64,000 nt of DNA from Halomonas cupida (GTDB lineage Bacteria; Pseudomonadota; Gammaproteobacteria; Pseudomonadales; Halomonadaceae), in contig NZ_FRCA01000003.1 in assembly GCF_900142755.1 (NCBI RefSeq), positions 186,001 through 250,000 on the forward strand, read 5' to 3'. Made by a program: the position numbers and the translations under genes. Below the pieces are notes generated by a model. The model was not told where the DNA came from, ran no database searches, and saw only the letters and a list, made by a program, of their open reading frames with translations. Each line of letters begins with the position of its first letter. Position 1 is the first letter of the stretch. Of the stretch, positions 17,701 to 25,478 are shown in pieces.

Positions 17701-18476
17701 TGGGGAACGTTGGAGCCCCAGGCAATGATGTAGCCGGAGTTGTACCAGTCGGCGGATTCCGGCACGTCGGTCTGTTCACCCCAGGTCTGTGGTGACGCTG
17801 GTGGCAGATCGCAATACCAGTCATAGAAGGACAGACAGACACCGCCGATCAGTGATAGATAGCGAGCACCAGAGGCATAGGAGACCATCGACATGGCGGG
17901 AATCGGTGAGAAGCCGATGACGCGGTCGGGACCGAATGCCTTGATGGTGTAGACGTTGGCGGCGGCGATCAGCGTCTGGACTTCTTCCCAGTCGGTGCGT
18001 ACGAAGCCACCCATGCCGCGGGCACGCTTGTACTGGTTGGCCAGAATTGGATCCTCGACGATTGATGCCCAGGCTTCCACTGGATCGCCGTGTTGATCCA
18101 GTGCGCGCCGCCAGAGGCTCACCAACTGCTGGCGAATCAGCGGATATTTCAGTCGGTTGGCACTGTAGAGATACCAGGAATAGCTGGCGCCTCGTGGACA
18201 GCCGCGTGGCTCATGGTTGGGAAGGTCGGCTCGGGTGCGTGGGTAGTCAGTCTGTTGGGTTTCCCAGGTGACCAGGCCATTCTTGACGTAGATCTTCCAA
18301 CTGCAGGATCCGGTGCAGTTGACGCCATGGGTGGAGCGCACGACCTTGTCATGCTGCCAGCGTGAGCGATACCCATCTTCCCAGTCACGCGTTTCATCAC
18401 GAGTTTCGCCGTGGCCACCCGCAAACCGGGGAGGGCGCCTGGTGAGATATCTCAGGCGATCGAGAAAATGACTCAT
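14697..18476 (-). CDS. narG: Respiratory nitrate reductase, alpha (molybdenum) subunit
   Basis: The 1259-residue catalytic subunit reduces nitrate to nitrite with a bis-molybdopterin guanine dinucleotide cofactor. The N-terminal cluster motif HGVNCTGSCSWKIYVKNG shows the histidine/cysteine arrangement of the FS0 cluster. The molybdopterin oxidoreductase and dinucleotide-binding domains follow in the usual order, with the conserved YNSGYIIAWGSNVPQTRTPD segment. No twin-arginine export signal is present apart from the vestigial leader expected in NarG, so the enzyme faces the cytoplasm. AGGAGGAGACAACC precedes the ATG. The length is normal for the family. Confidence 0.98.
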   Translation of the reverse strand: MSHFLDRLRYLTRRPPRFAGGHGETRDETRDWEDGYRSRWQHDKVVRSTHGVNCTGSCSWKIYVKNGLVTWETQQTDYPRTRADLPNHEPRGCPRGASYSWYLYSANRLKYPLIRQQLVSLWRRALDQHGDPVEAWASIVEDPILANQYKRARGMGGFVRTDWEEVQTLIAAANVYTIKAFGPDRVIGFSPIPAMSMVSYASGARYLSLIGGVCLSFYDWYCDLPPASPQTWGEQTDVPESADWYNSGYIIAWGSNVPQTRTPDAHFFTEVRYKGTKTVSITPDYAEVSKLTDEWLSAKQGTDAALAIAMGHVILKEFHLDKPSSYFTDYVKRYTDMPFLVELEQRDDGNLVPGRQLRASDFEAGLGQSNNPEWKTVAWDEQRDQLVVPRGSIGFRWGDDKDANGKGKWSLKPLDADGQQINLRLSMIDAHDEVARVAFPYFGGIAREHFNHVEGNEVLYHHLPARRLTLADGRQILAVTVFDLMCANYGIDRGLTIDGQPGEDDGATSLDQVRPYTPAWQEKITGISAAQCTRIAREFATNADKTNGRSMIIVGAGMNHWYHMDMNYRGLINMLILCGCVGQSGGGWSHYVGQEKLRPQTGWTPLAFGLDWQRPPRHMNGTSFFYNHSSQWRYEKLDISELLSPLADASRYSGSLIDFNVRAERMGWLPSAPQLNTNPLHLAKAASTAGMATSDYVVSQLREGRLSFASEDPDNPQNFPRNLFIWRSNLLGSSGKGHEYMLKYLLGTRHGIQGKDLGAMGARMPEEVTWREEAPEGKLDLLTTLDFRMSTTCLYSDVVLPTATWYEKDDLNTSDMHPFIHPLTAATDPAWEARSDWDIYKGIAKKFSEVCIGHLGEETDLVTLPLQHDSPSELAQPEVLDWKKGECEPIPGKTMPSLIEVKRNYPETYERFTSVGPLLENVGNGGKGINWKTEKEVELLRGLNHVKLDGPAKGQPQLDTAIDAAEMILSLAPETNGQVAVKAWDALSKITGHDHTHLARPKEEEKIRFRDVVAQPRKIISSPTWSGLEDEHVSYNAGYTNVHELIPWRTVTGRQQFYQDHAWMRDFGESLLVYRPPIDTKAATSLKAPSSNGNPEIALNFLTPHQKWGIHSTYSDNLLMQTLSRGGPIVWLSEDDARAIGVEDNDWIELYNANGAIAARAVVSQRVKPGMVMMYHAQERIVNVPGSEVTGTRGGIHNSVTRVCPKPTHMIGGYAQLSYGFNYYGTVGSNRDEFVLVRRMKHINWLDGEGNDSVQEASK

Positions 18477-18546
18477 GGTTGTCTCCTCCTTATGGTCGCG
18501 TCACGGTGCGACCTGGCTGGACGGTCTTGATGCCGTTCTCGCGCCG

Positions 18547-21201
18547 CTATATCCGGATTTCTGCCCCCTTTCGGCAGTAGTAGAACCACGTCAGTGCTGT
18601 GCAGATGGCATAGAAGACGATGAAGCCGGCCAGTGCCGTAGCCACGCTACCGGTCAGGTCGATGGAACTGCCGAAGGCTTTGGGAATGAAGAAGGCGCCA
18701 TAGGCTCCGATTGCCGAGGTGAAGCCGATGGTGGCGGCTGACTCCCTGTCGGCATGAATCCGTTGCTCGTCCTCGCCAAGCCCCGGCATCAGCCGAGGTA
18801 CTTCATGGCGAAAGATCACGGGAATCATCTGATTGGTGCTGGCATTGCCGACACCCGAGGCGAGAAACAGCAGGATGAAGGATGCAAAGAAGCCAACGAA
18901 GGCCCAGGTAGACCCTGATCCAGCAAGGAATAACAGTACGCCCAGCACGCCCAGGATCATCACCAGAAACACTCCCAGGGTGACTCTTGCTCCACCAACA
19001 CGGTCGGCCAACCCGCCGCTCCAGGCTCGGCTGAGCGCCCCGACCAACGGGCCGAGGAAGGCGAACTGCAAGGCATCAATCTCGGGAAACTGGGTATGAG
19101 ACAGCAGGGGAAAGGCAGCCGAGAAGCCAATGAAGCTGCCGAAGGTACCGGTGTAGAGCACACACATCAGCCAGTTGTGCTTGCGCTTGAAGATAACCGC
19201 CTGCTCCTTGAAGGATGACCTGGCACTGGCGATGTCATTCATGCCGAACCAGGCGGCCACGGTTGCGATGACAATAAAGGGCACCCAGATGAAACCGGCG
19301 TTCTGTACCCAGAGCTCTCCGCCTCCTTCCGAAACCTGGCCGGAGCCCGTCATGACGGAAAACACACCAGTGGCAATGACCACGGGGACCAGAAACTGCA
19401 TGACTGAAACCCCGAGATTCCCCAGACCGGCATTCATGGCCAGCGCCTTGCCTTTCTCCTGGGCGGGGTAGAAGAACGAGATATTGGCCATGCTCGAGGC
19501 GAAGTTTGCACCCCCGAAGCCACACAACAGCGCCAGTATTGCCATCACCAGGTAGGGGGTGTCGGGATTCTGCACCGCAAAGCCGATCCAGGCGGCCGGC
19601 AGTAGCAACGAAGCGGTGGAAATGGCAGTAAAGCGTCTGCCACCGAAGATCGGTACCATGAAACTGTAGAAGGCACGCAAGGTAGCGCCGGACAGCCCCG
19701 GTAAAGCGGCCAGCCAGAACAGCTGATTGGGGCTGTAGTTGAAGCCGACCTGAGGCAGTTTGGCTACCACCACTGACCATACCATCCACACCGCAAAGGC
19801 CAGCAGCAGGCAGGGTATGGAAATCCACAGGTTACGCCTGGCAATCCTTGATCCTGTCTGCTCCCAGAAAACCGGGTCCTCGGGGAGCCAATTCTGCAGG
19901 ACGAATCGTGAGGGAGTGGAAAGCTCGGGAAGATCGGTGGACTCGCTATTGTTGCGTATCTCGACGCGGTTGGCCTTGAGAATCGCGTAGTGCATCCACG
20001 CCAGGGCGGCGGCCACAATCACGAACAGCAGCATGAAGCTGCTCTGCCAGATGCCGATCACATCATTGAGCATGCCGAAGGTCAGCGGCAGAAAGAACCC
20101 TCCGAGACCGCCGACCATTCCTACAACACCCCCCACCATACCAACGCTGTTGGGATAGTAGACCGGGATATGCTTGAACACCGCCGCCATGCCCAGTGAC
20201 ATGAAGAAGCCCAGCACCATGGTCAGCAGAATGAAACCCACCAATGGCATAGCCAGAGAGAAGGTGATTGAGCCCTGCACTCCCTTGACGATGTAGTCGG
20301 TGGGCGGGTAACTGAGCAGAAAAGTACACAGAATCGAGGCCAGAAAGGCCCAGTACATTACCCGGCGTGCGCCATAGCGGTCGGACATCCAGCCGCCGAG
20401 AATGCGGAACAGGGAAGCGGGAATGGTGTACAGGGCCGCAATGACGCCCGCAGCGGCCAGCCCCAGGCCGTAGACCTCGATCAAATAGTGAGGCAGCCAT
20501 AGCGCCAGGGCCACAAAGCCCCCGAAGACGAAGAAGTAATAAAGTGAAAAACGCCACACGCGTAGATCCGTCAGTGGCGACAACTGCTGAGCAAGCGGTA
20601 CTGATGCCGCCTTGCGCTGTGCTGCCTGAGGATCATTTTCTGCCAGCAGCAGGAAGGCAATGCCCATGATGGCGAGCACGCTGGCATAGACCACCGCTGT
20701 GCCCTGCCAACCCATCGCCAGCAGCAGGAAGGGGGCGCAGAAGTTGGTGACGGCGGCACCGACGTTACCCGCGCCGAAGATACCCAGGGCGGTGCCTTGA
20801 TGCTCCTTGTCATACCAGGCCGAGGTATAGGCGACCCCGACGATGAAGGAGCCGCCGGCCAGACCTACACCGAGGGCGCCAACAAGCAACATGGTGTAGC
20901 TGTTGGCAAAGGTCAGAAGGTACACACAGGCCGCGCTGAACAGCATCAACAGGCTGAAGACCCAGCGCCCCCCGAAGCGATCGGTCAGCACACCAAGAAA
21001 CAGGCGGCTGACTGAGCCGGTCAGTACAGGTGTTGCCATCAATAGGCCGAGCTGTGTGTTCGATAGCCCGTAGTCGTCCTTGATCTGTATCCCGAGTATC
21101 GAGAACAGCGTCCACACTGCAAAGCAGAGTGTGAAGGCAAGCGTGGAGATGCCCAGAGCTCTTCTTTGCCGCAGGGGAGAAGCCACATCCGAGTCAGCCA
21201 T
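18547..21201 (-). CDS. narK: Fused nitrate/nitrite transporter NarK1-NarK2
   Basis: An 884-residue protein made of two complete major-facilitator units, about residues 1-430 and 455-884, giving roughly 24 membrane helices. Each half carries a nitrate-signature-like helix (GAGNVGAAVTNFCAPF in the first, GLGNLGVSVMQFLVP in the second). Such fusions are known from Paracoccus and halomonads. In them the first unit acts as a proton-linked nitrate importer and the second as a nitrate/nitrite antiporter. It is the first gene of the narK-GHJI operon, 70 bases before narG. Confidence 0.95.
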   Translation of the reverse strand: MADSDVASPLRQRRALGISTLAFTLCFAVWTLFSILGIQIKDDYGLSNTQLGLLMATPVLTGSVSRLFLGVLTDRFGGRWVFSLLMLFSAACVYLLTFANSYTMLLVGALGVGLAGGSFIVGVAYTSAWYDKEHQGTALGIFGAGNVGAAVTNFCAPFLLLAMGWQGTAVVYASVLAIMGIAFLLLAENDPQAAQRKAASVPLAQQLSPLTDLRVWRFSLYYFFVFGGFVALALWLPHYLIEVYGLGLAAAGVIAALYTIPASLFRILGGWMSDRYGARRVMYWAFLASILCTFLLSYPPTDYIVKGVQGSITFSLAMPLVGFILLTMVLGFFMSLGMAAVFKHIPVYYPNSVGMVGGVVGMVGGLGGFFLPLTFGMLNDVIGIWQSSFMLLFVIVAAALAWMHYAILKANRVEIRNNSESTDLPELSTPSRFVLQNWLPEDPVFWEQTGSRIARRNLWISIPCLLLAFAVWMVWSVVVAKLPQVGFNYSPNQLFWLAALPGLSGATLRAFYSFMVPIFGGRRFTAISTASLLLPAAWIGFAVQNPDTPYLVMAILALLCGFGGANFASSMANISFFYPAQEKGKALAMNAGLGNLGVSVMQFLVPVVIATGVFSVMTGSGQVSEGGGELWVQNAGFIWVPFIVIATVAAWFGMNDIASARSSFKEQAVIFKRKHNWLMCVLYTGTFGSFIGFSAAFPLLSHTQFPEIDALQFAFLGPLVGALSRAWSGGLADRVGGARVTLGVFLVMILGVLGVLLFLAGSGSTWAFVGFFASFILLFLASGVGNASTNQMIPVIFRHEVPRLMPGLGEDEQRIHADRESAATIGFTSAIGAYGAFFIPKAFGSSIDLTGSVATALAGFIVFYAICTALTWFYYCRKGAEIRI

Positions 21202-21273
21202 CAGATTCCCTCGCGAGGCACGGGTAAGCGTTCCTGCACAGTTCGATCTTCGATGCCTGGAGAAGAGTAGACG

Positions 21274-21300
21274 CAGTTCTGCAGTTCTGCAGTTTTGCAG
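21274..21300. repeat. 8-bp tandem repeat, about 3.4 copies, upstream of narK
   Basis: CAGTTCTG occurs at 21274-21281 and 21282-21289, then CAGTTTTG at 21290-21297 and CAG. The array sits 73 bases upstream of the narK start, in its likely leader or promoter region. Confidence 0.85.
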
Positions 21301-21371
21301 AGGCGGCTACGTTGAATGCAGGGCCTCGCGTTGTGAGGAGGTATGCATGTAACGGTAGAGATATTGGTGGC

Positions 21372-21393
21372 TACGAAATAATCGATATTCGTA
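21372..21393. promoter_or_regulatory. Dyad TACGAA-N10-TTCGTA upstream of narK
   Basis: Perfect 6-bp half-sites separated by 10 bases, centred about 180 bases upstream of the narK start. The symmetry suits a dimeric regulator. It matches neither the FNR box nor a clean NarL site, so the regulator is unknown. Confidence 0.4.
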
Positions 21394-21483
21394 ACCATGC
21401 CGTTTCCTCTGGCACCAGTTTTCTTTCGGTTGTCAGGGCCAGCATGTCAGTTGTAACAATGAGTTAGCTCATTCTAATTAAAA

Positions 21484-21501
21484 TGTAAGAGATCTCTTAC
21501 A
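21484..21501. promoter_or_regulatory. Perfect 18-bp palindrome TGTAAGAGATCTCTTACA
   Basis: A fully symmetric 18-mer within an AT-rich island (roughly 21470-21520), followed on the plus strand by an A6 run. There is no spacer loop, which favours a protein-binding operator over an RNA hairpin. I do not recognise the cognate regulator. Confidence 0.5.
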
Positions 21502-21713
21502 AAAAATTAAGATATGGCTTACGTGTCGCCTGATAGCAACGCGGTGTCTCCTGACAGGCGCATCTGGTAACTTGCACCGCATCAGCAAATTAAAGTTGTG
21601 CGGTATATAAGTCACGACCGAATACGGCCTGACCCACGCGGCTGTTGCATTTCCTGCAACGCTCTGTGCCGTCGTGGTCAACGCCTTGTTATGAGGGGAT
21701 TTCTGTGTACGCA

Positions 21714-21755
21714 TAGTGCTGCGATTCTAGTACTGTGGTTCTAGTGCTGTAGCTT
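21714..21755. repeat. 14-bp tandem repeat, 3 copies
   Basis: Units at 21714-21727, 21728-21741 and 21742-21755 share TAGT(G/A)CTG and a T-rich end. Copies differ at a few positions. The array lies in the gap between narK and the NlpE-like gene. Confidence 0.75.
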
Positions 21756-21827
21756 CCGTCATGTGGCTGTCAGTATCATGAGCGGGCGCGATGCTCGCCC
21801 GGAAGCTGCGTAGACTCATCCAGGTAA

Positions 21828-21852
21828 TTAGCGCCCTGTCAGCGGGCGCTAA
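21828..21852. terminator. Hairpin TTAGCGCCC/GGGCGCTAA
   Basis: A perfect 9-bp stem with a 7-base loop, followed on the plus strand by TGCTGTTT. No gene clearly ends here. It may stop antisense or read-through transcription before the type VI region, or be part of a leader. Confidence 0.4.
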
Positions 21853-22018
21853 TGCTGTTTGGGACGACAGTATCAGCCCGGGAATGGGCGAAAGAAGGGA
21901 AAAATGATGTGCGGCAGCTTGCGTTCAGGCATGGAAAGTGGTGCGGCCCAACCGACGCTTGTGTGTGCTGAGTTGCCCAGTGTGCAGGGAACTATGCTGG
22001 AGTGTCTAACCAACATTT

Positions 22019-22531
22019 ATGACGCCAATGTACATAACTAGAACTTACAAAAGATATCTCGATGTTACGCAAAGGAAGAGACGTCCAGCACAGCAAACTC
22101 CCGTCATGTGGGGGTTGGCTCTGGTGATGCTGGGGCTTTTGCTGGTGGGCTGTGCCTCGACTGAGGAGCAGCAGGACACGGCGCTCTACGAACGGACATC
22201 CCGCTTTGTCGGCACGTTGCCCTGTGAGGACTGTCGCGTTATCCGCGCGGACCTCACGCTGATACGTGACACGGATGACGGCAGTCCCGAGCAGTACGTG
22301 CTGCAGCAGACCCACGTTGATGCGGTGGGCGGAGACTTCACGTCAACCATCTGGGGTGACTGGCAGCTCAGCTCCAACGGCGAATACGAGTTCTATCGCT
22401 TCGATGGCACGCCCGGACCGCTCATCCTGCGGGTCGAGCATGATGGGAAGCGTCTCGGGTGGGCCGGCGGCCAGACACTGCCGAAAGACGACAGCAGCTA
22501 CGAACTCGTGCGAGCTGAACCGCTGCATTAG
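22019..22531 (+). CDS. NlpE-like lipoprotein
   Basis: A 170-residue predicted outer-membrane lipoprotein. A positively charged N-terminus (KRRPAQQ), a hydrophobic helix and a lipobox LLVGC place the modified cysteine near residue 45. The mature part has FVGTLPCEDCRVIRADLTL, which matches the NlpE N-terminal domain including its CxxC pair. NlpE senses envelope stress and surface contact in enterobacteria and signals to CpxA; that role is not shown here. The start is uncertain: the N-region before the helix is long, and ATGs at 22028 and 22106 are alternatives. It lies just upstream of the type VI genes, and a functional link is only suggested. Confidence 0.75.
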   Translation: MTPMYITRTYKRYLDVTQRKRRPAQQTPVMWGLALVMLGLLLVGCASTEEQQDTALYERTSRFVGTLPCEDCRVIRADLTLIRDTDDGSPEQYVLQQTHVDAVGGDFTSTIWGDWQLSSNGEYEFYRFDGTPGPLILRVEHDGKRLGWAGGQTLPKDDSSYELVRAEPLH

Positions 22532-22576
22532 GTGACTTTTCATGGATAACAGCGAGTTTCGGGAGGGATCTTGAGC

Positions 22577-23326
22577 ATGCAGGGAACGTTCGACATCGAG
22601 TCGTTCATCAAGCAGCGCAAGCAGACGCGGGTCGTCGGAGACCTCCTGCATGAACAGGCAGCCGATTACCTGGGGACCCTGGGACTGCTGATACGGCCGC
22701 AGATGATCTTTGGCGAATATCTGCAGGGCGCGCCGCGCGGCAATGGCCGTGAAGCACAGCATGCCTTCAAGGAGTTCAAGTCGCTGTTCGAGTCCACGGC
22801 CGGGGCACCGCCGTTCCGTCTCATCCAGGAATTGGACGTGCCACTGGAGGTACTCAGCTCCACGCCACAATTGTATCCCTACGAGTATGACATCTCGCTG
22901 AGTGGCAACAGTCGGCCGGTGCGAGTGACCAGTCCGGTGCGCTGGGTGGTGGGCTACAAGGGCTTCGAGCTCAGCCAGTTCCGCCAGATCATCAAGGACC
23001 CCAATCGCAGTACCGCTGAATTGTTCCGCTTCATCATGCATTACCTGATGTTGTTCTACTGCATCAAGCGTGCGCCGGGGCTCGGCCGACTGCTGCTGGG
23101 ACTGCGCTTTCCCGTCAGCTTCGAGAAGCTGGCTGACTTTGGCGACCTGCCGTTCTGTGTCATCGGCTCACCGGTGTCTTCGCATCTTCCCGATGAGGAT
23201 CTGATTCGCCGCAGTACGGAAGTGGCCGGCAACAACAGTTTCGAGGAACTGGTCGACGCAGCAGACGTGGAAGCAATGGAAGATGGGATCAGGGAACGCC
23301 TGTTGAAGGCCATCGCCGCAGCTTGA
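22577..23326 (+). CDS. Uncharacterised protein at the head of the type VI locus
   Basis: A 249-residue protein that I cannot assign to a named family. It is soluble, has no signal peptide and begins MQGTFDIESFIKQRKQTR. It contains an F...FKSLFEST-like helical part and a C-terminal acidic helix. ATG 22577 was preferred over TTG 22571 because GGAGG (22562-22566) is 10 bases away from the former and only 4 from the latter. It ends 52 bases before tssB and is in the same direction, so it is probably the first gene of the tss operon. A structural, assembly or regulatory role in type VI secretion is inferred from position only. Confidence 0.7.
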   Translation: MQGTFDIESFIKQRKQTRVVGDLLHEQAADYLGTLGLLIRPQMIFGEYLQGAPRGNGREAQHAFKEFKSLFESTAGAPPFRLIQELDVPLEVLSSTPQLYPYEYDISLSGNSRPVRVTSPVRWVVGYKGFELSQFRQIIKDPNRSTAELFRFIMHYLMLFYCIKRAPGLGRLLLGLRFPVSFEKLADFGDLPFCVIGSPVSSHLPDEDLIRRSTEVAGNNSFEELVDAADVEAMEDGIRERLLKAIAAA

Positions 23327-23378
23327 CTCGGTAGGGCATACAAGGATTTGAAAACTCAACGAACGAGGAAACGACGCC

Positions 23379-23909
23379 ATGGCGGAGAGGGATAGCACAC
23401 AACATAAACTGGGACGAATTCGTGCGCCGCGAGTTCACATTACCTACGACGTCGAGATTGGCGACAGCCAGGAGCAGAAGGAGCTGCCTTTTGTGGCGGG
23501 TGTGATCGGTGATTACTCCGGTAATCCGCTGAGCCCGCCGCCCAAGCTCAAGGACCGCAAGTTCGTTGCGATCGATCGCGATAACTTCAACAGCGTACTC
23601 AAGGGCTACAAGCCTCGCCTGGCCTACCGGGTCGACAACACCCTGTCCAAGGATGGCTCCCAGTTGCCGGTTGAGCTGAACTTCGACGCGCTCGAGGATT
23701 TCGAGCCGCAGAACGTCGTCAAGCAGGTCGAGCCGCTGCGCAAGCTGCTGGAAGTGCGCAACAAGCTTGCCGATCTGCGCAACAAGATGGGCGGTAATGA
23801 CAAGCTTGAAGAACTGCTGATGGACGTCCTGCAGAACAGCGAGAAGCTCAAGACGCTGGGCGAAGAGTTCGGGCGCGAGCAGGCCGTACGCGACGAAGAC
23901 GACAAGTAA
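23379..23909 (+). CDS. tssB: Type VI sheath small subunit TssB (VipA)
   Basis: A 176-residue protein that co-assembles with TssC into the contractile sheath around the Hcp tube in the cytoplasm. The family opening is present (RAPRVHITYDVEIGD, then ELPFVAGVIGDYSG), as is the VDNTL segment and the C-terminal helix involved in ClpV interplay. The length is standard. ACGAGGAAACGACGCC precedes the ATG. Confidence 0.97.
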   Translation: MAERDSTQHKLGRIRAPRVHITYDVEIGDSQEQKELPFVAGVIGDYSGNPLSPPPKLKDRKFVAIDRDNFNSVLKGYKPRLAYRVDNTLSKDGSQLPVELNFDALEDFEPQNVVKQVEPLRKLLEVRNKLADLRNKMGGNDKLEELLMDVLQNSEKLKTLGEEFGREQAVRDEDDK

Positions 23910-23923
23910 CGCTGGAGCCAGAC

Positions 23924-25432
23924 ATGTCAGAGAAGAAGACCGAATCCCAGGCGTCGGTGACCCAGGAAGCTCAGGACACCGTCTTTGCGCCACAATCATC
24001 GCTGCTCGACAGCATCATTTCCGAAAGCCGTGTAGCACGTTCGGAGTCGGAGCGTACGCGCGCCCGTGACCTCATCGAGGAGCTGGTTGCTCAGGTGCTG
24101 GAGGGCGAGGTTCTGCCCAGCAAGGATCTGATCGCCGTACTCGACTCGCGGATCGCTGAAATTGACGCGATGCTCTCCGAGCAGTTGAACGAGGTCATGC
24201 ACGCCAACGAGTTCCAGCAACTCGAGTCTTCCTGGCGTGGCCTGAAGTATCTGGTCGATCAGACCGAGACCGGCAGCAACATGAAGGTCCAGGTGCTCAA
24301 TGCGACCAAGAAGGACCTGGTGCGCGACATGAAGTCGGCCACCGAGTTCGACCAGAGCGCCCTGTTCAAGAAGGTCTATGAGGAAGAGTACGGCACCTTT
24401 GGTGGTGCGCCCTTCGGCATGCTGATCGGCGATTACGAGTTTTCCCGCAGCCCCGAGGACATCTATCTGCTCGAGCAGGTGTCCCACGTGGCCGCGGCAG
24501 CGCATGCGCCGTTCCTCTCGGCCTCCTCGCCGGAACTGTTCGGTTGGGACTCCTTCACCGAGATGAGTGGCCCGCGGGATCTTTCCAAGATCTTCGATAC
24601 CGTCGAATACGCCAAGTGGAAGTCCTTCCGCAACTCCGAGGACGCTCGCTATGTCGGCCTGACGCTGCCTCACGTGCTGGGTCGCCTGCCTTATGGCCCG
24701 GATACCGACCCGGTCGAGGAATTCAATTTCGTTGAAAGCGTCGATGGCCGCGAGCACAACAAGTACTTGTGGATGAACGCCGCCTACGCACTCGGCGCAC
24801 GAGTGACCGATGCCTTCGCCAACTACGGCTGGTGTGTGGCGATTCGCGGTGTTGAAGGGGGCGGCCTGGTGGAAGATCTGCCGACGCACACCTTCCAGAC
24901 CGATGATGGTGAGGTGGCACTCAAGTGTCCGACCGAGATCGCCATTACCGATCGCCGCGAGAAGGAACTGGCTGACCTTGGCTTCATCCCGCTGGTGCAC
25001 TGCAAGGGCACCGACTATGCCGCCTTCTTCGGCGTGCAGTCGTCGCAGAAGCAGAAGCACTACAACACTGACGTGGCCAACGCCAACGCGCGTCTCTCGG
25101 CGCAGTTGCAGTATATCTTCGCGACCTCGCGTATCGCCCACTACATGAAGGCGATCATGCGCGACAAGGTCGGCAGCTTTGCCTCGCGTACCAGTGTCGA
25201 GCGTTACCTCAACGACTGGCTGTCGCAGTACGTCCTGCTGGATGACAACGCCAGCCAGGAGGCCAAGGCTCAGTACCCGCTGCGTGAGGCTCGTGTCGAG
25301 GTGGCTGAGGTGCCGGGCAAGCCGGGCGTCTTCAAGGCGGTGACCTTCCTGCGTCCGCACTATCAGCTCGACGAATTGACGGCTTCTCTGCGTCTGGTCG
25401 CCGAGCTGCCGCAGTCAACCCGGAAGTCATGA
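23924..25432 (+). CDS. tssC: Type VI sheath large subunit TssC (VipB)
   Basis: A 502-residue sheath protein. Characteristic stretches include EFQQLESSWRGLKYLVDQTE, GDYEFSRSPEDIYLLE, SSPELFGWDSF and WMNAAYALGARVTDAF. The gene starts 14 bases after tssB and is followed by a strong palindrome before tssE. TssB/TssC polymers contract to fire the Hcp-VgrG-PAAR spike and are recycled by TssH. Confidence 0.98.
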   Translation: MSEKKTESQASVTQEAQDTVFAPQSSLLDSIISESRVARSESERTRARDLIEELVAQVLEGEVLPSKDLIAVLDSRIAEIDAMLSEQLNEVMHANEFQQLESSWRGLKYLVDQTETGSNMKVQVLNATKKDLVRDMKSATEFDQSALFKKVYEEEYGTFGGAPFGMLIGDYEFSRSPEDIYLLEQVSHVAAAAHAPFLSASSPELFGWDSFTEMSGPRDLSKIFDTVEYAKWKSFRNSEDARYVGLTLPHVLGRLPYGPDTDPVEEFNFVESVDGREHNKYLWMNAAYALGARVTDAFANYGWCVAIRGVEGGGLVEDLPTHTFQTDDGEVALKCPTEIAITDRREKELADLGFIPLVHCKGTDYAAFFGVQSSQKQKHYNTDVANANARLSAQLQYIFATSRIAHYMKAIMRDKVGSFASRTSVERYLNDWLSQYVLLDDNASQEAKAQYPLREARVEVAEVPGKPGVFKAVTFLRPHYQLDELTASLRLVAELPQSTRKS

Positions 25433-25436
25433 GCCC

Positions 25437-25459
25437 AGCGGCCAGCCAGGCTGGCCGCT
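25437..25459 (+). promoter_or_regulatory. Strong palindrome between tssC and tssE
   Basis: The arms AGCGGCCAGCC (25437-25447) and GGCTGGCCGCT (25449-25459) are perfectly complementary around a single A, giving a GC-rich hairpin 4 bases after the tssC stop. There is no U-tract, so full termination is unlikely. It could be an attenuator or an RNA-end stabiliser that keeps sheath-gene mRNA more abundant than downstream mRNA. Confidence 0.6.
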
Positions 25460-25478
25460 TCAAGCGATGAGGTGATTC

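Larger units (their letters stand above)
21202..22018. other. Long regulatory gap upstream of narK
   Basis: About 0.8 kb without a gene I can support. The short open frames inside (for instance 21478-21714 on the minus strand) lack ribosome-binding sites and normal composition. It holds an 8-bp array at 21274-21300, a TACGAA-N10-TTCGTA dyad at 21372-21393, a perfect 18-bp palindrome at 21484-21501 in an AT-rich island, a 14-bp array at 21714-21755 and a hairpin at 21828-21852. I found no exact FNR box (TTGAT-N4-ATCAA). Confidence 0.6.

Noticed and set aside
21478..21714. Small minus-strand frame (78 codons) in the narK gap
   Set aside because: It runs through the AT-rich palindrome region, shows no family resemblance and lacks a ribosome-binding site.
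21859..22041. Small plus-strand frame of 60 codons before the NlpE-like gene
   Set aside because: It has a weak start and a composition unlike a protein; it overlaps the start of the better-supported lipoprotein gene.
23996..25360. Open frame of 454 codons opposite tssC
   Set aside because: A shadow of the strongly conserved tssC coding sequence.
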